In this document: one piece after another, positions 10,675 to 21,428 of the stretch
How the letters are laid out: each line of letters begins with the position of its first letter
Position numbering within the stretch: the first letter of the stretch is position 1
Source of the DNA: Roridomyces roridus
Taxonomy: Eukaryota > Basidiomycota > Agaricomycetes > Agaricales > Mycenaceae
Length of the DNA stretch: 64,000 nt
Assembly (NCBI GenBank): GCA_029378245.1
Contig: JARKIF010000003.1
Coordinates: forward strand, 2,356,001 to 2,420,000
Direction: 5' to 3'
Made by a program: the position numbers and the translations under genes
Notes under the pieces: model-generated
Databases searched by the model: none
What the model was told of the DNA's origin: nothing
Seen by the model: the letters and a program-made list of their open reading frames with translations, nothing else

Positions 10675-12241
10675 CTACTCCAGCGTGACCCTCCGAATGG
10701 CTTCGATCTATAGGGCTTATGAGACAAAGGAATAGAGCAGTAAAGGGTGGGCTCACAACGCTGGGATCAATGTACGAGTTCCAAAACTTGAAATTGGATT
10801 GAATGTCCACGTTCAGCCCTTGCGAACGAAGACCACGAAGTTTGTCCAGCTCCACTTCGACGGATTCATCGCATTTGTAGATTTCAGCATCGTCCCTGGG
10901 CTGCGATCAATTCCCACCAAGGACAAGCTGAAAGGATTTGAGCTTTGCCTCGCCTTCTTCGCGCTCCATCCTCGCACATAGCATATGGACCAAGATGGGT
11001 AGAGAAATTATAAACTCGCACCCACGAATGGCGAGTGACTCGAGTAGCGGCAGGAAGGAGGGGTCTTGCTCAATCTTCAGAAGAAGCACTTCCAGGGCAC
11101 CGTCTGTTCCCTCCGGGCCTCTGAGTGTCAGATCCTGGATGGAGCGGAGTCCCGATAGCCTTAGAAATCCTCTCAACCTTTCGTGTCCCGCGAAGTAGTA
11201 CGCGCGGATGTCCAATTTGCGTATGGAGCATCTAGATCGCGCAAACGGGTCTTGCACGACTTCTGTCCATCCAGGATGAAGCCATATCGAAAGCTCCTCG
11301 AGGGCGGGAAGAGTAAGGTAACCGAGCAGTTCAGGATTCGTCAATTCTGCACAGTGAATGCTGCGGAGACGGGGGAGAGTGACTAACGTCCATGCATCAA
11401 ATCGGGAAGATCCCCGTCTTCGCATTCGACGGTGAGGTGCTCGAAGTTCGGGGAATGAACAAGGAATTTGATACATTCCGCGGCGTCCGCCTTGAGTTCG
11501 AGGTTCGTCAACTGCATGCATGGAAGATAGACCTGCAAAGTGTCTCCGGGAAGCTCCGCACGGTAGTCTAGAATCAATTCCCGCAGTTGAGGTGCAGAGC
11601 GGAGCTGTCTCGTCGTCAATGACTAGCGCCCGATCCATATGGTGGTTGATACCGGAGATGCAGAGTTTTGTGAGACGATAAAACGGCCCAGGCGGCAGGG
11701 TAACTGCTCCGTCGGTCCTGGGAGTCAACGTCTCCAACTGAGACGAGTGTCGAGACAGTGTTCGGTAGAGAAACGAGTGCTGGTAATTCACTCGTGATGG
11801 ACCACGGAAGCGGAGGTCGAGATTCAAAGGAAGGCTGCCGGTGTGGGAAAGCCATTTGGTAAGGACCTTGTTGCCCGCGACAGAAAATGAACGGAAAGGT
11901 ACTGAAGTAGAGGGAAGGATTACCACGAGGCAGGTTTTTGAGGCGAACCCAGAGTTGGGGCGTCGAAATCGCCACCGCCCGCCAAAGCTTGCACACCCAT
12001 GTCAAATGCATCGGATTGCTCTCATCATCGCTATAAATGCACTGGATAAAGATTTCGCTGGTGATTTCATTCGGGAGAGTGAGGACTGGGTGTACGGCGA
12101 CTGCATGCAGCTGCTGCTCAACCGACTCGCGCTGGGTACGAAGCAGCCCTAATCGCGTCTCGTGAAAGTTTCAAAGGCGATGCTTCCGTAGATTTCTGCG
12201 AGACGCGAGCCGCCGCGGAGTTGGGAGACGAAGCTGGACAT
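10675..12241 (-). pseudogene. Decayed F-box gene (member D)
   Basis: The gene starts with ATG at 12241 but its first exon goes out of frame after RLAEIYGSI and hits a TAG; the expected GLLRTQRESVEQQLHAVA continues in another frame. The F-box (NPMHLTWVCKLWRAVA) and an intron near 11935-11875 are recognisable. Inside exon 2 the frame shifts near 11605 (DETAPL) and returns near 11390 (AWTLVTLPRL), so ~70 codons are read out of frame. A TGA follows LVLGGN at about 10908, after which the conserved tail (LRSQGLNVDIQSNFKFWNSYIDPS) and final exon (stop 10677-10675) are still readable. With four or more lesions I regard it as dead. It is head-to-head with the gene at 12353. Confidence 0.75.
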
Positions 12242-12352
12242 GATGGAAGGGGACAAAGAGCGCGAGAATCACGTGCTCATTCCACTCTTGATCAAACCTT
12301 CCCAAGCTCTCAAGTCTCTTCCGATTCTTGTTCTTTCATTCAATCTTCCATC
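12242..12352. promoter_or_regulatory. Bidirectional F-box promoter with CACGTG (second copy)
   Basis: This 111-bp spacer between opposed F-box starts repeats the arrangement at 8340-8449. CACGTG lies at 12270-12275, followed by CTCATTCCACTCTTGATC. The pair 10675/12353 is therefore a duplicate of the pair 7332/8450. Confidence 0.5.
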
Positions 12353-13376
12353 ATGTCCAGCGGCCCACTCCGCGCGCGGCTAGCCGCAATTCAGGGAGCC
12401 ATCGTCTTTCACGAGGAGCAATTAGGGCTGCTCCGTACCCAGCGCGAATCGACTGAGCGGCATCTAGCTGCTATCGCCGTGTACCCAGTCCTCACTCTCC
12501 CGAACGAAATCACCAGCCAAATCTTCATGCAGTGGATTTACACCGATGATAAGAGCAATCCGATGCTTTTGACATGGGTATGCAAGCTGTGGCGGGAGGT
12601 GGCGATATCGACGCCTCAACTCTGGGTTCACCTCAAAAACCTGCCTCGTGGTAATCCTTTGCTCTCTATTTCAATGCCTTTTCGTTAATTTTATGTCGTA
12701 GACCACGACATCATCGAAAAATGGCTTTCTCGGGCCGGAAGCCTTCCCTTGAATCTCGACCTCGACCTCCGCCATATAGATTACCCGGACTCGCATCTTT
12801 ACGAGACACTACTTCGACACTCGTCCCAGTTGGAGACGTTAACGTTGGCCCTCGACAGCGATTCGGAGGCTGTCACCCTGCCACCCGGGCCGTTTCCTCA
12901 TCTCACAAAACTTTCCATCTCCGGTATCGACCCAATGGATCAGGGCATACATCGGCCCATAGTCGTCCAAACCACTTCACTCGCTGCGCCTCAACTGCGG
13001 GAATTGATTCTCGAGTACCGTGCGGAGCTTCCTGGAAACGCTCTGCAGGTATACCTTCCGTGCATGCAGTTGACGAGCCTCGAGCTCAAGGCGAACGCTG
13101 CGGAATGTCTCAAGTTCCTCGTTCATACCCCGAATCTCGAGCGCTTCACGGTCCACTGTGAAGGCGGTCATTTTCCCAATTTGGGTACATGGACTTTGGT
13201 CACCCTCCCCCGTCTCCTCAGCATCCACTGTGCCGAATTGACGACTTCTACTCTGCTCGAGTATTTCACCCTTCCCGCCCTCGAGGAGTTGTCGATTTGG
13301 CTAGCACCATTTAATGGATGGAAAGAAGTCGTGCAAAACCTAATTGCGCGATCCGGGTGCTCCATACGCAAATTGG

Positions 13377-13384
13377 ATCTCAGC
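13377..13384 (+). repeat. Left target-site duplication ATCTCAGC
   Basis: ATCTCAGC here and again at 16530-16537 flanks the insertion. Removing the element and one copy restores the F-box reading frame. Eight-bp duplications are characteristic of hAT transposons. Confidence 0.85.
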
Positions 13385-16300
13385 AGGCGATATATCAGTC
13401 CCCCAGTATAAGGTGCAGGCCGTACTGGGGATTTGATATATCAAAGCTTCGGTAATGGTCGAAGACCCGCGTCATATGAGCGACCGCTAATTAGCGCAGG
13501 GCAGATCTATATCAATCAGTCCCAGAGCCGCCTCCACCCGCTCATCGTTGAAATGCCATCACGGCGCGATTGCCCGCCATGCGCCTGGTCCGTGCGTTCT
13601 CGGGGTTGATCGGGTCCAGATTGGGTCGTTGATTTGCATCTGTTAGGATCGGGTGCTGATCTTCCCCACCATACCGCTTGCACGCCGCTCGCCGCCTGCC
13701 CGATCCTCCTCTACGCTAGGCTCCTGTTGTCTCCCAATACTAGCTCCCCCTCAATTCGTCGTCTCTGGCATCCCTCTGCCGGCCTCAAAGCTTCGGGAAT
13801 CGTCCCAGTTCTCGGGGGGAATTCCAATTACTGGGCTACCCAATATTCCCCCATTATACTTATGCTGTGATGCCACTGCTACGGGCTACAGCCTGTCCTG
13901 CTCTGTGGGGTACCTGCCCGTCTATTTTCTGGCACAGAAACATTGTGGACGCGCTTCCGGCCCCTCACCAAATAAATAAATTTATGAATCCCCTTGGCTT
14001 GCATTCCCCCACTCGCCTTCCTCGAATCCCCGGAAGTAGATGCTTGTGCTACCATTGACGCCCCTTGGATGGCTCATTCACTGCTCATCTACACGGCTGC
14101 TACACCTCGGGGTACCGTCCGCTACGCGCCGCCTTTTTCGCCTTCCGCTGTTCTTCGTCATCTTCGGTGCCAAGATTGGCTCTTTTTGTGTATCGTACTA
14201 TCATTGCCAGCGTTCGGCCTCCCCGTGTGCCCGTGCGGATTTCGCTTTTATTTAATACGCTCGTTGCTCTCGCTGGTCCGTTGGCCGACGGTTGAATCGG
14301 ACTGGCCTGAACTCGATGATGACACCTTGCACAGCAAGTATAGTCCATACAGTCCAAACGAATCGCAGAACTGATGCGCGGCAATGGTACCGCCTTTTGC
14401 CGTTCAGTTCGTTTCGGGAACACGGCAGCATCGACGCGACGTGGCGAGGTGATGCATATAGTGGCGTTTGACGAGTTGATGATGGGCGGGGATGTAGCCA
14501 AGGGTCGGGGATCGGCAAGGTTCAAAATCCATCTCCCGCGTTCCCACCCCCTTCCACTGCTTGTTTTGCTTGCTACGTGTTCCCATGTATTTTTCCTACC
14601 AAATATCAACTCAACACATTGTAAAAAACCCTTTTATCATGAGAAATCCTTGAACACACAGATTTGCTCGCGCAAACCGTCCGAAAGGTGAATTTGATGG
14701 CCTCGAAACTTGGGACCCAAGGCCTCACTGTTGCTTTCTTGGCCCGTAAATAGAGAGAGATTAGCCTCACATCGAGTTATCCACCCAGATTTACAGATAC
14801 AAGAGAATTTGCACGAAGTTGCCCGAAGTGTGTCGAAAAGTCGAGTGTATGTGCATAGGTTTGAACACTCCTACACCCGACAATCACTATTCGACTTTTT
14901 AACTTCGTTCACCTACTTGCCTCCCGGGAAAATCTCACATATTCGGACTCGGCTAGACCCCTAGAGCAAATCTCCAACTGAGCTTCTCCCATAGTATTGC
15001 CTGGTTGAGCACCGAGAGCTCATTTTCTGTGTTAGTGCCTCGTTTTGATGCACTGCCAACTTGTGGTGATGCTCGTTTGGTTCACTCACCGCGGTCTGTA
15101 CGTTTTCAAGCATGGAGGCGGATTCGGCTCGCAAAAGGAGGACTTTCTACCGCCTCAGAATAGAATTCTTTTTAAAGGGAGGCTCAAACGAAGATGAACA
15201 TTCAGTTAGTGACACCGCCGGCAAGATCGGCAACGGGTGTCACAGCGTTACGAACGCCTCTCTCCACACGACCACGACGACCGCCCTGCCACACTCCCCG
15301 GTCCTTTCCTCTCAAGACCTGACCAGCCTTCTTTGATATCCTCAAGACCTGTGGACCTCCAGTTTCACGAACTTTGGCTGGGATTTGAATGCAGGAGCGG
15401 CGGATGTAGTTTTCGATGGACGGAGCCCAAGGTGCGTCCGCTAGGACCTTGCCCTTCGCTCCCCTGAACTCACGTATCCACAGCCGTCCACCCACGCCCC
15501 GAACAACGCGTTTTCACTGTTCTCACGACGCCCGGCTCAGCCATTCGCCGGCTGGATATCGTGCGCCGTGGCCTACGGCTCATCCAAGGGTATAGGCTTG
15601 CCTCAAAATCCTCTCTGCACCCTCTTCGGCACATTATCAACCCCAACCCCGCTGCGTCACTACTCTTTTGAGGCTTTCCAGACGGATTTTCAATATTCCC
15701 GCGTCACCCCACTCGCTGGAACGCACGGCGCAGAAGTCGTGGAAGCCGAATCCCTACTCCTCGACACCCCCTCTGGCGCAACTCATCGCTCTTCTCCCAT
15801 GAGCCCGACTGTCATCCAAGCCATCCGACGCCAGCCGTGCTAGCACAGCAAACAGCCTAGCGCCCACCGACCCTGTGGGCATCCACACGCCGTGAGCCTG
15901 CTGCCAGCGCTCACACTCTTCCGTGTCCCATCCCGTAGACGCCTACGTTGCGTCTCCTGGAGGGTAGCTGCATCGGCCGGTGCCAGCGTAGAGGGTGGTA
16001 CTGTGCAGCGGGGCCACGGCCCACGGATCGTAGGAGAGACACCGCAGGCGTGGCCACGAGGGCGGGCAGGTGCGGAGTTGGGCTGTGCCAGGGACGTGGA
16101 TGTGGGTCGGATCGTGCAGTGGTATTTTTCGTCGGCAAACGAATGTGCCGTTTCTCGCCCGCGCATCCGGTGTGTAGTGTTAGTTGGGATACCATTTGTA
16201 GCGCAACATACCTATCTATGTCTTTCCTTTTTTTTCCAGAATTTATCCGATTTCTTTTCGCAATCCTCGCGGTCATTGTTGATGGCAACGACCAGCAGCT

Positions 16301-16529
16301 CTGATCGCTGTCGCCGAAAAGGGAATATTATGTCATCCAATCCACGGGCTTTGATCGATCCGGACAACGACGACGAGAAGCTGCTGCTCGTCGCAGATGG
16401 CACTCAGGCAGACGATTGACTACCGGTAGTCTGATGTATCAGACACAATCTCTAACTAGCGGTCGCTCATATGACGCCGCTTGTCGAGCACCAGAGATCG
16501 CTGATATATCAGTCCCCCAGTATAAGGTG
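13385..16529. mobile_element. hAT-like DNA transposon, probably non-autonomous
   Basis: The element is 3145 bp and flanked by an 8-bp target duplication. From 13416 inwards the left end reads CAGGCCGTACTGGGG, then TGATATATCA, and further in GTCATATGAGCGACCGCTA; the reverse complement of the right end reads CACCTTATACTGGGGG, TGATATATCA and the same GTCATATGAGCGACCGCTA. So there are imperfect inverted termini about 100 bp long. A second copy of the right-end terminus (27 bp) lies at 13389-13415, outside the left terminus. No long open frame resembling a transposase is present. Near 16090-16170 a stretch (ARDV, then YFSSANE, then RPRIR) faintly resembles the hAT dimerisation motif. Movement would depend on a transposase made elsewhere. 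Apart from this I see no genes in 13385-16529. Confidence 0.75.
13389..13415 (+). repeat. Extra copy of element's right terminus
   Basis: The 27 bp 13389-13415 are identical to 16503-16529, the true right end, in the same orientation, but lie between the left target duplication and the left terminus (CAGGCCGT at 13416). This suggests two elements in tandem with the first almost wholly deleted, or an aberrant transposition product. Confidence 0.8.
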
Positions 16530-16537
16530 ATCTCAGC
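16530..16537 (+). repeat. Right target-site duplication ATCTCAGC
   Basis: Second copy of the 8-bp duplication; F-box coding sequence resumes directly after it. Confidence 0.85.
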
Positions 16538-17450
16538 TTATATGCAGGGCACCACCACCTGTTAGAAGTATTCCTAGGGCTACCGGATTTCCATACCGTC
16601 CGGGACCTGACACTCAGAGGCCCGGACGGAGAAGAGTATGCTCTCGCAGAGCTCATCCGGAGGATTGGTGGCGAAAGCCCTTTCTTCCTGCCCCTACTCG
16701 AGACATTCGCTGTTCACGATTGCCAGTTTTTCGTTCCTCTATGGGATGTCGTCGACATGTTGTGTGCGAGGACAAAGGGCGAGGTGAAGCTCAAGTCCTT
16801 CCAGCTTCTCTTTGGGGGCCTTAGGGACGATGCTCCAGTGGAAAATCGGGATGAATACGTCGGACACAATCTCGACAAACTGGATGCTCTTTGTCGGAAA
16901 GGCCTGAAAGTGGACATTCAATCCATGTACAGGTTCTGGAACTTGGACATTGATGCCAGCATTGTGAGGATCGTCTTTCACTGCCCTATTACTTTCTCTT
17001 ATAAGCCGGACAGATTGAAGCGTTTCAGAATCGTAAGAATGAATTGGAGTAGATAGATCATAGCATGCATGTCGTTCCTCAGTCCTGTGGACACTGGAAA
17101 TTCTTGGTGTAAATCTTCAATTGCGTGAACATATCGTCATGACTCATCCAGCTGTGAGCACCGACGTCGAGGGCAAAGATCTGTGGGGTAAATAGCTTCT
17201 TTCGACGGACAAGGACGGACTCTGTTCAATTTCCGACGGAAATCGGTCCACTTTTTCGGTAGACATCTTCCTTCTCTCCAGCTGCGACAGAAAATGTCCG
17301 ACACAATGTCCGACACAAAGTCCGATACGGATCGCCGCCGACGGAGAGATTTTCAGGGATAAAATGGCAGCCCTGGATGGGAAGGTGCCGCCAATCCCGT
17401 GCACTTGTGTCATCGATTCATCTCCCACTCCAAACTCTTCTCTTCCCTCT

Positions 17451-19041
17451 ATGCCCAACCCCCGAGGACCCTCTCCTGCACGCGCAGCCCTGTCTGGCAC
17501 CGCCTCGTTCTCGCCCGCCCCTTCAATCCACGCCAATGACGAGACCCACCCTATCCTCCACGCTGGCCGTGTAGCAGTCGTCACGGGGGCTGCTGCTGGT
17601 ATCGGTGCAGCTGCTGCTCGTGCCTTTGCGGAACTCGGCATGAAGGTCGCTCTGGCAGACGTCCCTGCGCGTGAGCCCCAACTTGCTGCTCTAGGCAAAG
17701 AGCTCGAAGGCATTGCGGGCGAGGGCAACATCCTCGTCGTGCCCACCGACGTCACGGACCTCAAGCAGGTGCAAAGCTTCCGGGATAAGGTCTACGAGAC
17801 GTGGCACGAAGTCGGCGTCCTGCTCAACAACGCGGGCATAGGATCTTTCGATGCGCGACGAGGTGCGTCTAATCTCGTCGTGTCTGTATCTCATGGCTGG
17901 ACATACTCCCTGCAGGTACTTCATGGGAGAACCTCGATGCCTGGCATGGCATTCTCAACGTCAACCTCTTCGGTGTCATTAACGTCCAGCAGACGTTCGT
18001 CCCTGTGCGTATCTGTCCAATGCTGTCCCTACTACATCCTATCTCTGGCCCTTGCCGCTATCGACGATATGGTCTCTATCTTGGGCGGGTACATATCGCC
18101 TCCGAGATTGCCAATATCCCATTTGGCGAAGCGGAACCGATAGGCCGAAATTATCCCCTCTGCCCTCCTCATGCTCCCTCCATCCGCTCCGTATCCCTAC
18201 TAACCCACGCCCGCAGTCAATGCTCCACCAAGAAAACCCCGCGATGGTGATCAACACAGGCTCCAAGCAGGGCATCACGAACCCCCCGGGCCACGCCGCA
18301 TACAACGCGTCCAAGGCTGCCGTCAAGAGTCTCACCGAGAGTCTGGCGCATGAGCTGAGGACGAATCACCCGAGTGTCACGGCGCATTTGTTCGTGTGAG
18401 TGGCTGTTCTTGTTATCTTGCTGGAGGGGAGGGAGGGCGTGATGTGGTGGATCGTCTTATTCGAGTGGGGCGTTGGGCTGTCGAGGCGTGGCAGCGTTTC
18501 ATCGGGCTACGCTTCTTCCCGTACCTTCGGGATGATGGTCCGATAAGCCCGCATCGGTCGTACTCGAGGAGCAGAATAAGCCCATTCGTAGCCCTTGCGC
18601 GTCTTCCCCCTCGCTATTCTCCCTTCGGGAAACCCCCTCATCTTCATCGTACTAATCCTCTTCATTTTTTCCAGTCCCGGCTGGACGCACACGGGTATCG
18701 GTGGCGCGAAGCCTGGCCAAGAGAAACCCGCAGGTGCCTGGACCTCTGAGGAAACCGTACGCCCTTCCCTTCCTCCCTCCTTCCATCATCCCTCCCTCCC
18801 ACTAACATGACCCCCAAAGGTAAAATACCTCCTCGCCGCCGTCTCCAAGGGCGACTTTTACATCATCTGCCCGGACAACGAGACGTCTTCCGAGATGGAT
18901 CGGCTGCGGATCATGTGGGCTGCGGCGGACGTTGCGCAGGGACGGCCTGCGGTGAGTCGGTGGGATCGGGATTATAAGGCGTTGTTTGAGGAGTATATGC
19001 GGGAGGGGCTGGTGCTTGGTGTTGAGAATCGGGCGCTGTGA
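17451..19041 (+). CDS. Short-chain dehydrogenase/reductase (SDR)
   Basis: Exons 17451-17862, 17916-18004, 18217-18395, 18675-18756 and 18820-19041 encode 327 residues. After a ~38-residue leader comes a Rossmann fold: RVAVVTGAAAGIG (TGxxxGxG cofactor motif, residues 45-52), the NNAG motif, the catalytic serine region (MVINTGSKQG) and the YNASK active site (Tyr/Lys), then PGWTHTG. Family knowledge: NAD(P)-dependent oxidoreductase; the substrate cannot be told. An in-frame ATG at 17364 would add 29 residues; I prefer 17451 because the longer form begins in sequence similar to the F-box 3' flank. Intron 3 (18396-18674) and intron 2 are long for this window. All motifs are intact. It is not close to the three small SDRs at 38300, 48192 and 58362. 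Confidence 0.82.
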
Positions 19042-19457
19042 GAGAGAGCTCAGAGAAGTTAGAGAAGGAGAAGAAGAATGACAAAAGACACGTGGGTCGT
19101 CGTTTAAGGAAGAATTTGTATGTTTTCTTTAGGATGCTGTATGTATTGTGATTCAGTGCTGTACCAGGTCGGCCTCGTGAATTGAATCGTAACTGCCTGA
19201 CCACATCGCCGTCGTCTGCATCGTGAGCGTGCCCAGTGCCTCCTTCTTCTCCATCCGAGCTATATTCTAAGTGTAGAAGTCACTAAGAGTGCTCAATGTA
19301 GGTTATTTATTCAATTTGATCTCGAGCCGGGGAGTGTTCGAAGGACAGCTGCGCCCACATTTTGCTGCTAGATATCCAGGTGAAAACATTCCGAGTTCAT
19401 TTACATACACAAGGATGCTATCGGGAACACAGTACTGAGTAATAGTGAGTATTCCAT
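19042..19457. other. Intergenic, nothing recognised
   Basis: Between the SDR stop and the next gene end. The sequence has scattered stops in all frames; I see no repeat or RNA gene. It probably holds the two 3' ends of convergent transcripts. Confidence 0.5.
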
Positions 19458-20049
19458 TCACTGGACAGCGACGATATCTTCCATCTCAAGACGCATAATG
19501 CGAGGTGGCCACATATGCCACTTCAGAGTCTTCTCAAGCTCTGGGTCCTCGTTCACCCCCATTGCGATTCTCGCACCGTTAATGAGAGGGTCGTTGGCGA
19601 TATCTTCAGTACGCTCGAGGTGGTTTGCGTCCCGTCCGTTGAACATTGCAACGAGGTAGAAATTCCCATCCTCCATTGCATGAGGAATGGGCGAAAGTCC
19701 GTAGCTGATATTACGATGATCATGAGCGACTGCTTGCGTTTCTGAATGGGAAACACGACAGTACCCGCAATTCTCCTCGAAATTCCAATACCGATTCAAC
19801 ACGACGTCCGACAACTGCCATGGCTCCCCTGCGTCTATAGCCTTGGTCTTTCCGAGGTTCCGATGGAGTCTTTCGCGATCACAGAACCAGGCGAGCGCGT
19901 AAGTGGGTATGCGCCGGCCGTCCGGTCCTACCGAACCTTCCAGTGGAGGGGGTTGATCAGCAGGTAAAATGAGGCTAAGGATTGTAAGATGGGATATCGA
20001 TGGAAGTATGCCACATCCCGACTCACGCTCGTTTGGTCTTGGTGGTCAC
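19458..20049 (-). CDS. 160-residue family, copy 1 (start codon lost?)
   Basis: Exons 20049-20027, 19974-19765 and 19704-19458 (480 nt, frame kept). I do not recognise the family. Conserved blocks: LILPADQPP, PTYALAWFCDRERLHRNLG, SDVVLNRYWNFEENCG, YGLSPIPH, GNFYLVAMFNG, LERTEDIANDPL, GARIAMGV, EDPELEKTLKWH and a C-terminal MEDIVAVQ. There is no signal peptide, membrane segment or known catalytic motif. Where copy 2 has ATG TCC, this copy reads GTG ACC (20049-20044), and no other in-frame ATG lies upstream in the leader, so translation may be lost or rely on a non-AUG start. The intron positions and a ~100-bp upstream block are shared with copies at 20432, 23182 and 26590. Confidence 0.6.
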
Positions 20050-20431
20050 TGGATGGTTGGATGGTGAAAGTTGGGGAAGAGGTGGGTCCTTATTTGTCTC
20101 TGTGTTTTGGCGCAACCCTGCTCCTTATTTGAACCAACGGTACGCATGTTGAACTGTGATTGCGGCCAATTTTGACCACCATCGCCACGCTGACCGAACA
20201 AGGACACCTCTTGTTTTGGGACATGTCGCACATTTTGCGGCTTGTGGAACTTTATGAGTTCTGGTCAAGTTCTGGTTGATTTCTTGGACTGCACATTTGG
20301 ACGATTTCCCACATTTTGCGATGTTGCCCTTGCGAGTCCTCGAATTCTAAAGTATTAACTATTTTTCAAGTCGGGGGTTGATTCACAAGGGAGACTACTG
20401 GAAAACAATTTGCATACACGTATTCTGCCGT

Positions 20432-21007
20432 TTACTGGACAGCAGCGACATCTTCCATTTTGAGATGCAGAACGCGAGGCGGCCACAGATGCCACTTCAG
20501 AGTTTTCTCGAGCTCCGGGTCCCCGTCAACGCCCATTGCGATTCTCGCACCTTGAATGAGAGGGTCGTTGGCGATATCTTTAATGCGCTCGAGATGGTTT
20601 GCCTCCGCTCCGTTGAACATGGCGACGAGATAAAAATTCCCATCGTCGGTTTGATGAGGGATAGGAGAGAGGCCGTAGCTGAGTCGGATGAGGGACTGTT
20701 CGAAATAAAAACGTTAACGAACCCGCAGTTGTCTTCAAAGCGCCAGTAGCGGTTCGACACGACGTCCCATAAGTGCCAGGGTTCCCCTGTAACCTCGATC
20801 TCGGCACGTCCGAGGTTTCGATAGAGTCTCTCGGGGTCGCAAAACCAGGCGAGAGCGTAGGTGGGTGTCCGGCGGCCATTCACGATGGTTTTCTCCAATG
20901 GAGGGGGTTGATCAGCGGGTAGTATGAGACTAGGATAGTAGGGATTATGAGACAAGTAGAAGATTATGCCAAATTCACACTGACGCTCGTTTAGTCTTGG
21001 TGGACAT
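20432..21007 (-). CDS. 160-residue family, copy 2 (intact)
   Basis: Exons 21007-20985 (MSTKTKR + 2 nt), 20929-20723 and 20678-20432 give a 158-residue protein. Donors GTCAGT and GTTCGT and acceptors TAG and CAG match those of the paralogues. The order of conserved blocks is the same as in copy 1: LILPADQPP, TYALAWFCDPERLYRNLG, DVVSNRYWRFEDNCG, GNFYLVAMFNG, IKDIANDPLI, GARIAMGV, LEKTLKWHLWPP. The short basic N-terminus encoded by a 23-nt first exon is unusual. No function can be assigned; the length and lack of targeting signals suggest a small soluble protein. It is the best reference copy of the four. It is head-to-head with the gene at 21429, 421 bp away. Confidence 0.72.
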
Positions 21008-21428
21008 TGGATGGTGAAAGTTGAGGAAGAAGTGGGTCCTTGTTTGTCCTATGTTTGGCAGCTCCCTGCTTGTTTATAACCAACCGTGCACGTGACAGAC
21101 TGACAGACTTTTGTCTGTGGCCAACCACGACCACATGTGGCTCCGGAACAAGGACACGTCTTGTTTTGGGACTTGCTTTGTTCTACGACGACAGGAAACG
21201 CCGCCCACTTTTGTCTCAAGTCTTGCCACCCTTTTCCAAATTCCGCTTCCTTGTCCATTCTGATGTTCTCTTGTTCGGCATCTGCGCCCACAGTATTGAC
21301 TCTCGACAAGCCTTTTTGTCCGGTCGTATTGTTCCCTATATATCTTACACAGCATTCAAACCACCTATAAGTACCTTCGAAGTCTCTGCAGCGACGTCAT
21401 CCAAAGCTCACAAACTTCATTCACAAGC
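21008..21428. promoter_or_regulatory. Shared upstream region of two divergent genes
   Basis: The 421 bp between opposed start codons include, next to the minus gene, a block (GGATGGTGAAAGTT ... AAGTGGGTCCTTGTTTG) that recurs beside copies 1 (near 20052) and 3 (near 23800) of the 160-residue family. A TATATA stretch lies near 21337, about 90 bp before the plus-strand ATG. Confidence 0.4.

Larger units (their letters stand above)
12353..17052 (+). pseudogene. F-box gene (member E) split by a 3.1-kb transposon
   Basis: Exon 1 (12353-12650) and the first part of exon 2 (12702-13384) encode the usual coiled coil, F-box (LPNEITSQIFMQWIY) and leucine-rich repeats up to IRKLDLS. An element (13385-16529) then interrupts the gene, bounded by the 8-bp duplication ATCTCAGC (13377-13384 and 16530-16537). 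Coding resumes at 16538 (LYAGHHHLLEVFLGLPDF) and runs to 16963, then a GTGAGG...ACAG intron and a last exon 17014-17052 (IEAFQNRKNELE). Counting the duplication once, exon lengths sum to a multiple of three and the joined frame has no stop, so the insertion is the only visible lesion. As it stands, translation ends at the TAA just after 13407, truncating the protein to about 335 residues. Confidence 0.8.

Noticed and set aside
10907..11926. 339-codon - strand open frame as an intact gene
   Set aside because: Its middle ~70 codons are the wrong frame of the F-box family; the conserved residues are in another frame there.
13560..16420. Several 60-175-codon open frames inside the element at 13385
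   Set aside because: They overlap on both strands and show no transposase or other protein similarity apart from a very weak hAT-like patch.
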